A stretch of 64,000 nucleotides of DNA, taken from Microvirga solisilvae. GTDB taxonomy: Bacteria > Pseudomonadota > Alphaproteobacteria > Rhizobiales > Beijerinckiaceae. A program made the translations under genes and the position numbers. Every line of letters begins with the position of its first letter. The stretch's first letter is position 1. The notes below the pieces were generated by a model. That model saw only the letters and a program-made list of their open reading frames with translations, did not search any database and was not told the DNA's origin. Shown here piece by piece: positions 43,908-52,349 of this stretch. The stretch spans positions 62,001-126,000 of the forward strand of contig NZ_JAKUCN010000001.1 of NCBI RefSeq assembly GCF_022808595.1, written 5' to 3'.

Positions 43908-44005
43908 CCTCATCCTGAGGAGCCGCGTAGCGGCGTCTCGAAGGACGTTCCAATGCTCTCTGGAACCTCCTTCGAGACGGGCCTGCGGCCCTCCTCAGGA
44001 TGAGG
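43908..44005. repeat. Four-way-junction palindromic element, copy C
   Basis: Outer stem identical (43908-43921 / 43992-44005). Left hairpin GCCGC-GTA-GCGGC (43922-43934). Central hairpin GTCTCGAAGGA (43935-43945) / TCCTTCGAGAC (43968-43978) extended by GTTCCA / TGGAAC. Right hairpin GGGCC-TGC-GGCCC (43979-43991). Lies between cimA and the DMT gene. Confidence 0.93.
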
Positions 44006-44047
44006 ACAGAGTTTGAAAGATCGCTCTATCTCACGATGAGACAAGTC

Positions 44048-44497
44048 ATGAACCTCTCGCTCCTGCTTCCGCTCGCCGGCATCTTCATCGGCGGCATCTT
44101 CCTGTCGTCGCAGGCGCCCATCAATGCCGCGCTTGCGCGCTCATTGGGCGATCCGCTGCTGGCCGCCTGCATTTCGTTTGGCATCGGATTTCTGGTGCTG
44201 GCTCTGGTGACGGCCTTCCGTGGCGCCATGCCTTCCGGCAGCGCCATCGCCTCCGCGCCCTGGTGGTCATGGCTCGGTGGCTTCCTGGGTGCGTTCTACG
44301 TGGCCATCGTGATTTGGGGCGTGCCGCAGATCGGCGTGGTGAGCACGGTCGCGGCGCTAATCTTCGGCCAGGTGGCCGCAGCTCTTATTCTCGATGCCGT
44401 GGGCGCTTTCGGCCTGCCTGTGCAGGCAATCACGTGGCAGCGACTCGCGGCGGCAGGCCTTATCCTGGGCGGGCTTGTTCTGTCCCGCGCAGGATAA
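44048..44497 (+). CDS. DMT family permease (DUF606 / YdcZ-like)
   Basis: 149 residues with five hydrophobic segments, a half-size drug/metabolite transporter domain: IFIGGIFLSSQAPINAALARSLGDPLLAACISFGIG, then WWSWLGGFLGAFYVAIVIWGVPQIGVV. ATG 44048 is taken; starts at 44036 and 44000 are in frame, but 44000 falls inside repeat copy C. Such half-size proteins work as dimers. Substrate unknown. Convergent with the LOG-family gene. Confidence 0.85.
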   Translation: MNLSLLLPLAGIFIGGIFLSSQAPINAALARSLGDPLLAACISFGIGFLVLALVTAFRGAMPSGSAIASAPWWSWLGGFLGAFYVAIVIWGVPQIGVVSTVAALIFGQVAAALILDAVGAFGLPVQAITWQRLAAAGLILGGLVLSRAG

Positions 44498-44508
44498 GTT
44501 GCGTTGTC

Positions 44509-45165
44509 TTAGAACTTCGTCTCGATGAGGTCGGCGTTCTCGACGATGCCGACGCGGCGCGCGGCATTCTCGATCATCGGGACGACATCTTCTACCTTCT
44601 CGGCCACGAGATAGCTCAGTTCGAGACCTGGGCGGATGAAGCCCTGCTCGCGCATATGGGCGAAGAGGGTGAGCAACGGCTTCCAGAAGCCCTTGGTGTT
44701 GAGCATGAGGATCGGCTTCGTGTGACGGCCGAGCTGCGCCCAGGTCATCTGCTCCACGAGCTCTTCCAGCGTGCCGATGCCGCCGGGCAGCGCCACGAAG
44801 GCGTCGGCCTTCTCGAACATCAGGCGCTTGCGGGTATGCATGTCCGGCACGACGATGGTTTCTTGCACGTCGTCGAGGAGCTTCTCGCGCGACTTCAGGA
44901 AGTCGGGAATGATGCCTGTGACATAACCGCCGTGGTCGAGGACGGCTTGAGCAACCGTGCCCATGAGGCCCACATTGCCGCCGCCATAGACCAGGTTGAT
45001 TCCCTGCTCGGCCATGGCACGGCCCAATGCCGCCGCATTTTCCGCGAAAACGGGGTCGTCTCCGAATCCGGAGCCGCAATAAACGCAAATAGATTTGACC
45101 GGCTTAAGTTCTGACATGAGCATTTCGGGGAGGCGGGGAGCCTCCCGCGTTGAATCATAAAGCAT
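44509..45165 (-). CDS. LOG family protein (cytokinin-riboside-monophosphate phosphoribohydrolase-like)
   Basis: 218 residues from ATG 45165, preceded by AAGGGA with a 6-base spacer; ATG 45117 (MSELKP) lacks a ribosome site but begins nearer the fold. Rossmann start SICVYCGSGFGDD, NLVYGGGNVGLMG, MHTRKRLMFEKADAFVALPGGIGTLEELVE. The P-G-G-x-G-T-x2-E motif is the LOG nucleotide-binding and catalytic signature. Bacterial members cleave AMP or cytokinin nucleotides at the N-glycosidic bond. Confidence 0.9.
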   Translation of the reverse strand: MLYDSTREAPRLPEMLMSELKPVKSICVYCGSGFGDDPVFAENAAALGRAMAEQGINLVYGGGNVGLMGTVAQAVLDHGGYVTGIIPDFLKSREKLLDDVQETIVVPDMHTRKRLMFEKADAFVALPGGIGTLEELVEQMTWAQLGRHTKPILMLNTKGFWKPLLTLFAHMREQGFIRPGLELSYLVAEKVEDVVPMIENAARRVGIVENADLIETKF

Positions 45166-45243
45166 ATATAGTCCCTTTATGGCCGTAGCCTTTTGAAAGA
45201 TAAACGGCTTAAATGCATGAAAGTGCCGCGGTTGAGAAAAAGC

Positions 45244-46542
45244 ATGGCGCAGGCGACAGAAATCAAAGGAACCATCGCGATCCTCGGCGCGGCAGCGGCC
45301 GGTATCGTCGCGGTTCTCATCGGGGCTCTCTATTGGGCTTGGCCCGGTTCATCCGAAGCGCCCCGCAGCAACGCGGCGCCTCAGGCTTCCGTGCAGCAGC
45401 CTGCTCAGCAACAGAGTTCGGCGCCCCAGCCTATGCCACCCAAAACCTTGCCGCCCAAGGCTCCCGAGCCTAAGGCCGCAGAGACGAAGCCTGCTCAGGC
45501 TCCCATTGTCCCATCCTTCGACCTCGTCCGCATCGAGCCCAATGGCGAGAGCGTAATCGCCGGGCGCGCCGCTCCTGGCGCGACCATCGAGCTGATGCGG
45601 GGCGATCAGGTCCATGCCCGTGGCGTGGCCGATGCGTCCGGTCTCTTCGCCATCGTGCCGCCGGCCCTGCCGCCGGGTTCTCACCAGGTGGTCCTCCAAT
45701 CCATCGCGCCGGATGGCGCCCGCCAGCGGTCACAGCAGACCGTCACGGTGGTGATCGACGCCACGCAGAACCAGCGTCCCCTTGTGACCCTGACGACGCC
45801 CGACCAACCGACCGTGGTGCTCTCCAATCCCGAGCCGCCTGCGCCGGAACCGCAGGTCGCGCAAAACACGCCCCAGCCTGAGGCCCCAGCAAAGCCGGAA
45901 GAGCCGTCCCAGCCGACTCCTCAGCAGCCGCAGCAGCAGGCCAATGCCACGCCGGAGCCTCCGGCCCAGCCTGCGCCCCGCCCCGAGATCAAGATCGTCA
46001 GCGTCGAATCCGAGAACGGCAAGCTCTTTGTTTCCGGCCAATCCGCTCCGGGCGCGACGGTGCGGCTCTATCTCAATGAGACCCTTATTGCCCCCGGCGG
46101 GGCAGGGGGCGATGGCAAGGTGTCCTTCTCCATCGGCTCCGGTGTCCGCCCCGGCGATTACCGCATCCGCCTCGATGATGTGGATCCGGTCTCCGGTCAG
46201 GTGAAGTCGCGCGCGGAAGTCGGCTTCAATGTGCCGGCCCAGGTCGCCGCCACGCCGGAAACGCCAGCCGCTCCCGAGGTTGCCCCTCAGGCGCAGACCG
46301 CCGAGAAATCCGCATCCGAGGCTCAGGTCGCGGCGGCGGGCACGGTGGTGATCCCCAACATCAGCACGGCTATCATCTCCAAGGGTGACAATCTTTGGCG
46401 GATCAGCCAGCGGCTCTACGGCTCCGGTTATCGCTACACGGTGATTTACGGGGCGAACAAGGATCAGATCCGCAATCCCAACCTGATCTATCCGGGGCAG
46501 GTCTTCGTGGTTCCGAACGAGCAGGAGCAGAAGACCAACTAG
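45244..46542 (+). CDS. Membrane-anchored LysM protein with two Ig-like repeats
   Basis: 432 residues from ATG 45244 (an ATG at 45217 is equally in frame). One N-terminal hydrophobic helix (about 9-30), a Pro/Ala/Gln-rich linker, a first beta domain (VRIEPNGESVIAGRAAPGATIELM...), a second linker, a related beta domain (VSVESENGKLFVSGQSAPGATVRLY...), and a C-terminal LysM (ISKGDNLWRISQRLYGSGYRYTVIYGANKDQIRNPNLIYPGQVFVVP). LysM binds peptidoglycan, so this is probably a cell-wall-tethered inner-membrane protein. The G-x-A-x-P-G-A-T match between the beta domains indicates duplication. Confidence 0.87.
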   Translation: MAQATEIKGTIAILGAAAAGIVAVLIGALYWAWPGSSEAPRSNAAPQASVQQPAQQQSSAPQPMPPKTLPPKAPEPKAAETKPAQAPIVPSFDLVRIEPNGESVIAGRAAPGATIELMRGDQVHARGVADASGLFAIVPPALPPGSHQVVLQSIAPDGARQRSQQTVTVVIDATQNQRPLVTLTTPDQPTVVLSNPEPPAPEPQVAQNTPQPEAPAKPEEPSQPTPQQPQQQANATPEPPAQPAPRPEIKIVSVESENGKLFVSGQSAPGATVRLYLNETLIAPGGAGGDGKVSFSIGSGVRPGDYRIRLDDVDPVSGQVKSRAEVGFNVPAQVAATPETPAAPEVAPQAQTAEKSASEAQVAAAGTVVIPNISTAIISKGDNLWRISQRLYGSGYRYTVIYGANKDQIRNPNLIYPGQVFVVPNEQEQKTN

Positions 46543-46631
46543 GTCAGGGCAGGACTGTGGAAGGAGCAGGGTGAATTCCTGTTTCCGATCACTTATATCG
46601 GGGACCGACACGTCATTCGGATTCTCTGATC

Positions 46632-48545
46632 ATGCCCCCCACTACCTCCGTCCCCGCAACAAGCGCCACCCTGCGCAAGCAGAGCGGCTTGGCCGCGACC
46701 TGGACGAAGCTCTGGCCTTATCTCTGGCCGCAGGGGCGGCCCGATCTGCAGCGCCGCGTCTTCCTGGCCTTCGGCCTGCTCCTCATCGCCAAGGGCGTCA
46801 CCATGGTGACGCCGTTTGCCTTCAAATGGGCGACGGATGCGCTTGTGGCCGTGACCAACGGCGCGAACCAGCCTGCCGAAGTTGCCGCGACGGCGGGCTC
46901 CTGGCTGTGGAAGTCGCCGATCATCCTCACGATCATCTACGGCGTCACGCGCATTCTCATGGCCGTGCTGACCCAGGTGCGCGACGGCCTGTTCGCGAAG
47001 GTCGCCATGCATGCGGTGCGCAATCTCGCGCTGCAGGCCTTCGAGCACATGCATCGTCTGTCGCTGCGCTTCCATCTCGAGCGCAAGACCGGTGGCCTCA
47101 CGCGTGTGCTGGAGCGCGGGCGCGAGGGCATCGAGGAATTGTCGCGCCTCATGGTGCTGACGCTGGTTCCCACCATTCTCGAATTCGTATTGGTGCTCGG
47201 GCTTCTCGCCTGGGAATTCAACTGGACCTATTCCGCCGTCGTTTTTGTGATGGTGGTGATCTATCTCGCCTATACCTACAAGGCGACGCAGTGGCGGATC
47301 TCGATCCGCAAGCAGATGAACGACTCCGACACGGACGCCAACACCAAGGCGGTCGATTCTCTGCTCAACTACGAGACGGTGAAGTATTTCGGCGCCGAGC
47401 AGCGCGAAACCGCGCGCTACGATCGCTCCATGGAGCGCTTCGAGAAAGCCTCGACGCAGACATACACCTCGCTCGCCGTGCTCAATGCTGGTCAGGCGGT
47501 GATCTTCTCCATCGGCATGGGCATCGTCATGGTGCTCGCGGCTCAGGACATCATGGCGGGCCGCGTTTCCATCGGCAGCTTCGTGCTCGTGAATGCGATG
47601 TTGGTGCAGCTCTACATTCCGCTGAATTTCATGGGCATGCTCTATCGCGAGATCAAGCAGGCGCTCATCGACATCGACGACATGTTCCGCATCATCGAGC
47701 AGAACCCGGAGATTCAGGACAAGCCGGAAGCAAAGCCCCTCGATGTCAAGCAGGCGGTGGTGCGTTTCGAGGACGTGCATTTCTCCTACATTCCGGAGCG
47801 TCCTATCCTGAAGGGCGTGAGCTTCGAGGTTCCCGCGGGCCATACGGTTGCCATCGTCGGCCCGTCGGGCGCAGGCAAGTCCACGATTTCGCGCCTGCTG
47901 TTCCGGTTCTACGAACCCAAGAGCGGACGCATCCTCATCGATGGGCAGAACATCTCCGACGTGCAGCAGGTCTCGCTGCGCAAGGTGCTCGGCATGGTCC
48001 CGCAGGACACCGTGCTGTTCAACGACACCATCGGCTACAATATCCAATACGGCCGCTGGGATGCGACTCCGGAAGAGGTGAGGGAGGCCGCATGCCTCGC
48101 CCAGATCGACCGCTTCATCAACACCCTGCCGGAGGGCTACGATACGCCGGTGGGCGAACGGGGCCTGAAGCTCTCGGGCGGCGAGAAACAGCGCGTGGCC
48201 ATCGCCCGCACGATCCTCAAAAGCCCTCCGATCCTGGTGCTCGATGAGGCGACCTCGGCCCTCGACACCTTCACGGAAAAGGAGATCCAGGACGCACTCG
48301 ACCGGGTCAGCCGAGGCCGCACGACCCTCGTGATCGCGCATCGCCTATCGACCGTGATCGGAGCGGACGAGATCATCGTTCTCGACCAGGGCAGGGTGGT
48401 GGAGCGGGGCAACCACGGGACCCTGCTGGCTCTCGGCGGGGTCTATGCCTCCATGTGGAACCGCCAGCGCGAGGCGGACGAGGCCCGCGAGACCCTCAAG
48501 CGGGCCGAAGAGGAAGAGCGGTCGAAGGAAGGCGTGGCAGGTTGA
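46632..48545 (+). CDS. Atm1/HMT1-type ABC exporter (fused permease-ATPase)
   Basis: 637-residue half-transporter. The membrane domain (about 35-345) has six hydrophobic segments and TPFAFKWATDALV, HRLSLRFHLERKTGGLTRVLERGREGI and DSLLNYETVKYFGAEQRE, all diagnostic of the Atm1/ABCB7 group. The ATPase domain has Walker A GPSGAGKSTISRLLFRFY, signature LSGGEKQRVAIARTIL, Walker B ILVLDEATSALD. Bacterial Atm1 exports glutathione-linked metal or sulfur species. It functions as a homodimer. No start alternative of note. Confidence 0.93.
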   Translation: MPPTTSVPATSATLRKQSGLAATWTKLWPYLWPQGRPDLQRRVFLAFGLLLIAKGVTMVTPFAFKWATDALVAVTNGANQPAEVAATAGSWLWKSPIILTIIYGVTRILMAVLTQVRDGLFAKVAMHAVRNLALQAFEHMHRLSLRFHLERKTGGLTRVLERGREGIEELSRLMVLTLVPTILEFVLVLGLLAWEFNWTYSAVVFVMVVIYLAYTYKATQWRISIRKQMNDSDTDANTKAVDSLLNYETVKYFGAEQRETARYDRSMERFEKASTQTYTSLAVLNAGQAVIFSIGMGIVMVLAAQDIMAGRVSIGSFVLVNAMLVQLYIPLNFMGMLYREIKQALIDIDDMFRIIEQNPEIQDKPEAKPLDVKQAVVRFEDVHFSYIPERPILKGVSFEVPAGHTVAIVGPSGAGKSTISRLLFRFYEPKSGRILIDGQNISDVQQVSLRKVLGMVPQDTVLFNDTIGYNIQYGRWDATPEEVREAACLAQIDRFINTLPEGYDTPVGERGLKLSGGEKQRVAIARTILKSPPILVLDEATSALDTFTEKEIQDALDRVSRGRTTLVIAHRLSTVIGADEIIVLDQGRVVERGNHGTLLALGGVYASMWNRQREADEARETLKRAEEEERSKEGVAG

Positions 48546-48579
48546 CGGGAGCCCCGGCTCCTGCCATCCCCTCCCAAAC

Positions 48580-48624
48580 CCAAGAGCTTGATCACGTCTC
48601 TTTGAAACGTGATCAAGCTCTTGG
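48580..48624. repeat. Perfect 18-bp inverted repeat upstream of psd
   Basis: CCAAGAGCTTGATCACGT (48580-48597) and ACGTGATCAAGCTCTTGG (48607-48624) are exact complements around a 9-base loop. No T-run follows, so a simple terminator is unlikely; it is probably one half of a composite intergenic repeat with the element just downstream. Confidence 0.85.
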
Positions 48625-48636
48625 TCCCTTATTGCC

Positions 48637-48681
48637 GCATGATCCGGGCGAACAACCGGTTTCCACTTGTTCTGATCATGC
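48637..48681. repeat. Intergenic palindrome with GCATGATC arms
   Basis: Arms GCATGATC (48637-48644) and GATCATGC (48674-48681) enclose CCGGGCG...CCGGTTTCCACTTGTTCT. The ACCGGTTTCCACTT core resembles the inner part of the element at 20247-20296, suggesting a shared repeat family. Confidence 0.65.
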
Positions 48682-48701
48682 TCTAGCAAGGCCTCGAAAG
48701 A

Positions 48702-49403
48702 ATGACCGATATCCTTGAATCGATGCGCCGCATCTTCGTCCCGATCCACAAGGAGGGGTATCCCTTCATCCTGATCGCGCTGTTCGCGACCATCGTGCTG
48801 GCCTGGCTCTGGTCGCCGCTCGGCTGGATCGGTGCCATCCTCACCGTGTGGGTCTGCTACTTCTTCCGCGATCCGCCGCGCGTGACCCCCATGCGCGAAG
48901 GCCTCGTGATTTCGCCTGCCGACGGGCGCGTGAACCTCATCACCACGGCGGTTCCCCCGGCCGAGCTCAGCCTTCCTCCTGAGCCGATGACCCGCATCTC
49001 GGTCTTCATGAACGTGTTCGACTGCCACGTGAACCGCTCGCCGGTCACGGGCCGCATCGAGCAGATCCTTTATACGCCGGGCCTCTTCCTCAATGCCGAG
49101 CTCGACAAGGCGAGCGAGGACAACGAGCGCAATGCGCTGGTCATCGAGACGGCCGGCACCCGCATCGGCGTGGTGCAGATCGCAGGCCTCGTGGCACGCC
49201 GCATCGTCTCCTTCGTGAAGGTGGGCGACTCCCTCAGCACCGGCGAGCGCTTCGGCCTGATCCGCTTCGGCTCGCGCCTCGACATCTACGTGCCGCTCTC
49301 CGCCCAGGTTCTTGTCGGCCTCGGTCAGACGGCGGTGGCCGGTGAGACGGTGCTGGCGGACCTGACCGCCAACGAGCCCGCCCGCCAGTACCGGGTCGGC
49401 TAA
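48702..49403 (+). CDS. psd: Phosphatidylserine decarboxylase proenzyme (short type)
   Basis: 233 residues. Self-cleaving enzyme making phosphatidylethanolamine. N-terminal hydrophobic segments (about 20-55) anchor it in the membrane. Catalytic and cleavage motif: [14 protein letters not shown], with the Gly-Ser bond that generates the pyruvoyl group. [10 protein letters not shown] and [17 protein letters not shown] are also conserved. The short form is typical of alphaproteobacteria. Next on the same strand is pssA, 140 bases away, giving the PE branch a paired locus. Confidence 0.94.
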   Translation: MTDILESMRRIFVPIHKEGYPFILIALFATIVLAWLWSPLGWIGAILTVWVCYFFRDPPRVTPMREGLVISPADGRVNLITTAVPPAELSLPPEPMTRISVFMNVFDCHVNRSPVTGRIEQILYTPGLFLNAELDKASEDNERNALVIETAGTRIGVVQIAGLVARRIVSFVKVGDSLSTGERFGLIRFGSRLDIYVPLSAQVLVGLGQTAVAGETVLADLTANEPARQYRVG

Positions 49404-49412
49404 ACTCTTCGT

Positions 49413-49440
49413 CAGCGGAGGCTTCTTCACGCCTCCGCTG
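49413..49440 (+). other. Hairpin between psd and pssA
   Basis: Perfect 10-bp stem CAGCGGAGGC (49413-49422) / GCCTCCGCTG (49431-49440) with an 8-base loop and no T-run. It may be a processing or attenuation hairpin rather than a full terminator. Confidence 0.6.
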
Positions 49441-49543
49441 GCCCTCTGGACGGAACTGTCCACAGCAGTTTGGGCTTCTCCCATCGCCCGCACACTGCCC
49501 AGCTCGCCTTGCCGGTGAGACAGGCTCCCCTTAGGTTGATGCC

Positions 49544-50398
49544 ATGAGTGATCTTTTCCCGCCCTTCGCTCCGGACCCGAACGAGCCGCGCAAGCGCCTT
49601 TTCAAGCCTGTGCCGGTGCGCGTCATCATCCCGAACATCATCACCCTGATCGCCCTGTGCCTCGGCCTGACCGCGATCCGCCTTGCCTTCGAGGGACGCT
49701 ACGAGCCTGCGGTGGTGGCCATCGTGGTGGCGGCGCTTCTGGACGGGATTGACGGACGCGTGGCGCGGATGCTCAAGGGTACGTCCCGTTTCGGCGCCGA
49801 GCTCGACTCGCTTGCAGACTTCGTCAATTTCGGCGTGACCCCGGCGCTTATTCTCTACAGTTTCCTGCTCAACGAACTGAAGGCGATGGGCTGGATCGCC
49901 GTGCTGGTCTTCGCCATCGCCATGGTGCTGCGTCTCGCGCGCTTCAACGTGATGCTCGATGATCCGCACCGGCCCGAATGGAAGAAGAACTTCTTCACCG
50001 GCATGCCTGCACCGGCCGGCGCGCTGACATCGATGCTGCCCCTCTACCTCTCGTTCCTCGGGTTCTCGATCGGCCCTGCGGCTGCTCCCATCGCGCTCGT
50101 CTACCTGTTGGGGCTGGCCTTCCTGATGGTGTCCACGATCCCGGTCTATTCGGGCAAGACCATCGGCCTGCGTGTGCCGCGCCAGTGGGTGCTGCCGATC
50201 TTTGTCATCTCGGTGGCGCTCTTCGGTCTTCTGGCTAACTTCCCCTGGGAGATGCTGACCGCCATTACGGTGCTGTTCCTCGCCTCGATCCCGTTCAGCG
50301 TCCTGCGTTATCGCCAGCTCGACCGGGCTCATGCCGCGAGCGCGGCTTCCGCCCAGCCGCCCGCGCCATCGGACACCGAGCCGCCGCCCGCCGCTTGA
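49544..50398 (+). CDS. pssA: CDP-diacylglycerol--serine O-phosphatidyltransferase
   Basis: 284-residue membrane enzyme joining CDP-diacylglycerol and serine; Psd then decarboxylates the product. CDP-alcohol phosphatidyltransferase motif D-G-x2-A-R-x8-G-x3-D-x3-D is present as DGRVARMLKGTSRFGAELD followed by SLAD. About seven or eight hydrophobic segments, and a Pro/Ala-rich C-terminal tail after residue 265. The psd-pssA order is common in alphaproteobacteria. Confidence 0.95.
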   Translation: MSDLFPPFAPDPNEPRKRLFKPVPVRVIIPNIITLIALCLGLTAIRLAFEGRYEPAVVAIVVAALLDGIDGRVARMLKGTSRFGAELDSLADFVNFGVTPALILYSFLLNELKAMGWIAVLVFAIAMVLRLARFNVMLDDPHRPEWKKNFFTGMPAPAGALTSMLPLYLSFLGFSIGPAAAPIALVYLLGLAFLMVSTIPVYSGKTIGLRVPRQWVLPIFVISVALFGLLANFPWEMLTAITVLFLASIPFSVLRYRQLDRAHAASAASAQPPAPSDTEPPPAA

Positions 50399-50504
50399 TT
50401 CAATCGCGCCCGGTGCCATGTTGTGACCGGGCGTAGCCTTACGCCTGAAGAGCAAGCAATAATCGTGACGGGCCGGGTGAGCGCCCTGAAGCGTGGAGAT
50501 CAAA

Positions 50505-51155
50505 GTGGCGTCGTCTTCCGAGGTGTCGAATTCCATCCCGCGTCCGAAGCTCGTCCTGGCGTCCGCCTCGCCCCGCAGGCTCGCCCTGCTGCAGCAGGCG
50601 GGCATCGAGCCCGATGCCCTTCTGCCGGCGGATGTGGACGAAACACCCCTGAAGAACGAAGGACCCAAGGACCTCGCCAAGCGTCTGGCCCGCTCGAAGG
50701 CCGAAGTGGCCCGCAAGACCGCTCGCAACCGGGAAGACCTGAAGGATTCCTATATCCTCTCCGCCGATACGGTGGTGGTGGCAGGCGGGCGCATCCTGCC
50801 CAAGGCCGAGGTCATGGACGAGGCTGCCGGTTGCCTGCGCCTGCTCTCGGGGCGCGCACATCGGGTCTATACCTCCATCTGCGTCGTCACCCCGAAGGAT
50901 TCGATCCGCGAGCGGCTTGTGGAAACCCGTGTGCGCTTCAAGCGTCTCTCGAAAGAGGAATTTGACCGTTATCTCGCTTCGGGCGAATGGCGGGGCAAAG
51001 CAGGGGGCTATGCCATCCAGGGCCTGGCGGGCACCTTCGTGGTGAAGCTCGTCGGCTCCTACACCAACGTGGTCGGGCTGCCGCTCTACGAGAGCGTGGC
51101 CCTGCTGGACGGGGAGGGCTTCCCCGTACGCTTCACTTGGCTCGAAGCCGCCTGA
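50505..51155 (+). CDS. maf: Maf family nucleoside triphosphate pyrophosphatase
   Basis: 216 residues. GTG 50505 is chosen because GGAG sits exactly 6 bases upstream; an in-frame GTG at 50493 would absorb that site. Motifs: [23 protein letters not shown]-x-K pattern [18 protein letters not shown] with the catalytic Asp, GRAHRVYTS, and [18 protein letters not shown]. Maf enzymes hydrolyse non-canonical or dTTP/UTP nucleotides; which subfamily this belongs to is not clear. Followed 19 bases later by yacG, a frequent neighbour. Confidence 0.92.
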   Translation: MASSSEVSNSIPRPKLVLASASPRRLALLQQAGIEPDALLPADVDETPLKNEGPKDLAKRLARSKAEVARKTARNREDLKDSYILSADTVVVAGGRILPKAEVMDEAAGCLRLLSGRAHRVYTSICVVTPKDSIRERLVETRVRFKRLSKEEFDRYLASGEWRGKAGGYAIQGLAGTFVVKLVGSYTNVVGLPLYESVALLDGEGFPVRFTWLEAA

Positions 51156-51174
51156 CCCGACAAGGAGGCACGGC

Positions 51175-51375
51175 ATGGACCCTGCCAATGAGAACAAACC
51201 CCTGACGTCTTCCGGCAAGTGCCCGATCTGCGGCAAGGCCTCTGTGCCGGAATTCAAGCCTTTCTGCTCCAAGCGTTGCGCCGATGTGGACCTGAATCGC
51301 TGGCTCTCCGGCAGCTACGCCATTCCGGCGGTGGACGACCCTGAGGACAAGGAAGAGGACGACGGGGAGAACTGA
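51175..51375 (+). CDS. yacG: YacG, zinc-binding DNA gyrase inhibitor
   Basis: 66 residues with four zinc-binding cysteines in KCPICGK and [18 protein letters not shown]. In E. coli YacG binds GyrB and inhibits DNA gyrase. The acidic C-terminal tail ([12 protein letters not shown]) is common. It follows maf and may share its transcript. Confidence 0.95.
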   Translation: MDPANENKPLTSSGKCPICGKASVPEFKPFCSKRCADVDLNRWLSGSYAIPAVDDPEDKEEDDGEN

Positions 51376-51480
51376 CAAGAATTCCCCCAGAAAATTTTTC
51401 TCGGCTAGTGGCTGGACAGGGGGCTAAGGTCTGACTATACAACCGCCCACGACGCGCACGGCACTGCCTGTGCATCGGAT

Positions 51481-51556
51481 GCCCAGGTAGCTCAGTTGGT
51501 AGAGCATGCGACTGAAAATCGCAGTGTCGGCGGTTCGACTCCGTCCCTGGGCACCA
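51481..51556 (+). tRNA. tRNA-Phe (anticodon GAA)
   Basis: 76-nt cloverleaf. Acceptor GCCCAGG/CCTGGGC, D-arm GCTC/GAGC, anticodon stem TGCGA/TCGCA with loop CTGAAAA (anticodon GAA), T-arm GGCGG/CCGTC with TTCGACT loop, and an encoded CCA after discriminator A. Confidence 0.98.
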
Positions 51557-51574
51557 TTCATTCTAGAATGATGC

Positions 51575-51599
51575 AAGCACCGCTTTTGCGGTGCTTTTT
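51575..51599 (+). terminator. Terminator of tRNA-Phe
   Basis: 9-bp perfect stem AAGCACCGC / GCGGTGCTT with a TTTT loop, then TTT-G-TTTTT. It lies 19 bases after the tRNA. Confidence 0.93.
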
Positions 51600-51613
51600 G
51601 TTTTTACACCTGA

Positions 51614-52282
51614 CTAATCGGCTTGCTTCTTCTGCAAGGACGATGTGAGCGAGCCCGTGTAGGCGCTCATACCGTAGTGATCGAGGTCGATGGTCGGGTC
51701 GACCCAGATCGTGCCGCCGATCGCCGCCCAGCGGCGGCAGAAGGTGTAGTCTTCGCCCACCATCTTGCCGTTCTCGATCATGGTGTCGAACAGGGCGTAT
51801 TGCTCCTGCTTTCTCTCGGTGATCTTCAGTTCGGGATAAGCCTTGATCATGGCCTCGATGCAATCGCGGCGGATGCGCAGGAATCCTGCGGACACGCCCT
51901 TTGCCTTCAAGAGGCCGGTCTTGGGATCGGCAGCGATATTGCGGGGATCATCGAACTCCACCGTGTAGATCGTCTCCGGAGCCTTCTTCCGATAAATGCC
52001 GGCGACCAGCGAGACATCGTGCTGGAGGAGACGGACGAGGCTTTCCGGCTTCCAGCCGATATCGCTGTCGATGAAGACGAGATCGGTCGCATTCGACGCC
52101 AAGAAATCGGTCACGAGATTGTTGCGGCCCATGACGACCAGGGAGCACTGGGTCTCGAACAGGATCTCGCTTCGGATGCCAGCCTGCCGCAACGCAATCT
52201 GCGACGAAAGAAGCGATTGGACATAGCCGATCACGAGCTTGGGCTCGTTGACGGGAGTGGCGATCATAACCTTTTGGGACAA
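51614..52282 (-). CDS. GT-A-fold glycosyltransferase-like protein
   Basis: 222 residues without a signal peptide or membrane segment. N-terminal ATPVNEPKLVIGYVQSLLSSQIALRQAG, then GRNNLVTDFLASNATDLVFIDSDIGWKPESLVRLL, in which FIDSDIGW carries the D-x-D-like metal motif of GT-A enzymes, then AGIYRKK and GEDYTFCRRWAAIGG. This arrangement resembles small glycosyltransferases encoded in phage and some bacterial genomes. Donor and acceptor are unknown. It lies just beyond tRNA-Phe, in the opposite orientation. Confidence 0.75.
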   Translation of the reverse strand: MSQKVMIATPVNEPKLVIGYVQSLLSSQIALRQAGIRSEILFETQCSLVVMGRNNLVTDFLASNATDLVFIDSDIGWKPESLVRLLQHDVSLVAGIYRKKAPETIYTVEFDDPRNIAADPKTGLLKAKGVSAGFLRIRRDCIEAMIKAYPELKITERKQEQYALFDTMIENGKMVGEDYTFCRRWAAIGGTIWVDPTIDLDHYGMSAYTGSLTSSLQKKQAD

Positions 52283-52349
52283 GACAGGTCTCCGCTGGGA
52301 AAGGCTTTCAGCGGTTTCGGGCTATATCATAACCAAGGCGTCTTTTGTC

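Noticed and set aside
46571..48341. Long open frames on both strands within the Atm1-type gene
   Set aside because: Both are out-of-frame shadows of the ABC exporter, without Walker motifs or other domains.
51481..51556. Integration site for a mobile element at tRNA-Phe
   Set aside because: No integrase gene and no second copy of the tRNA 3' end in the window.
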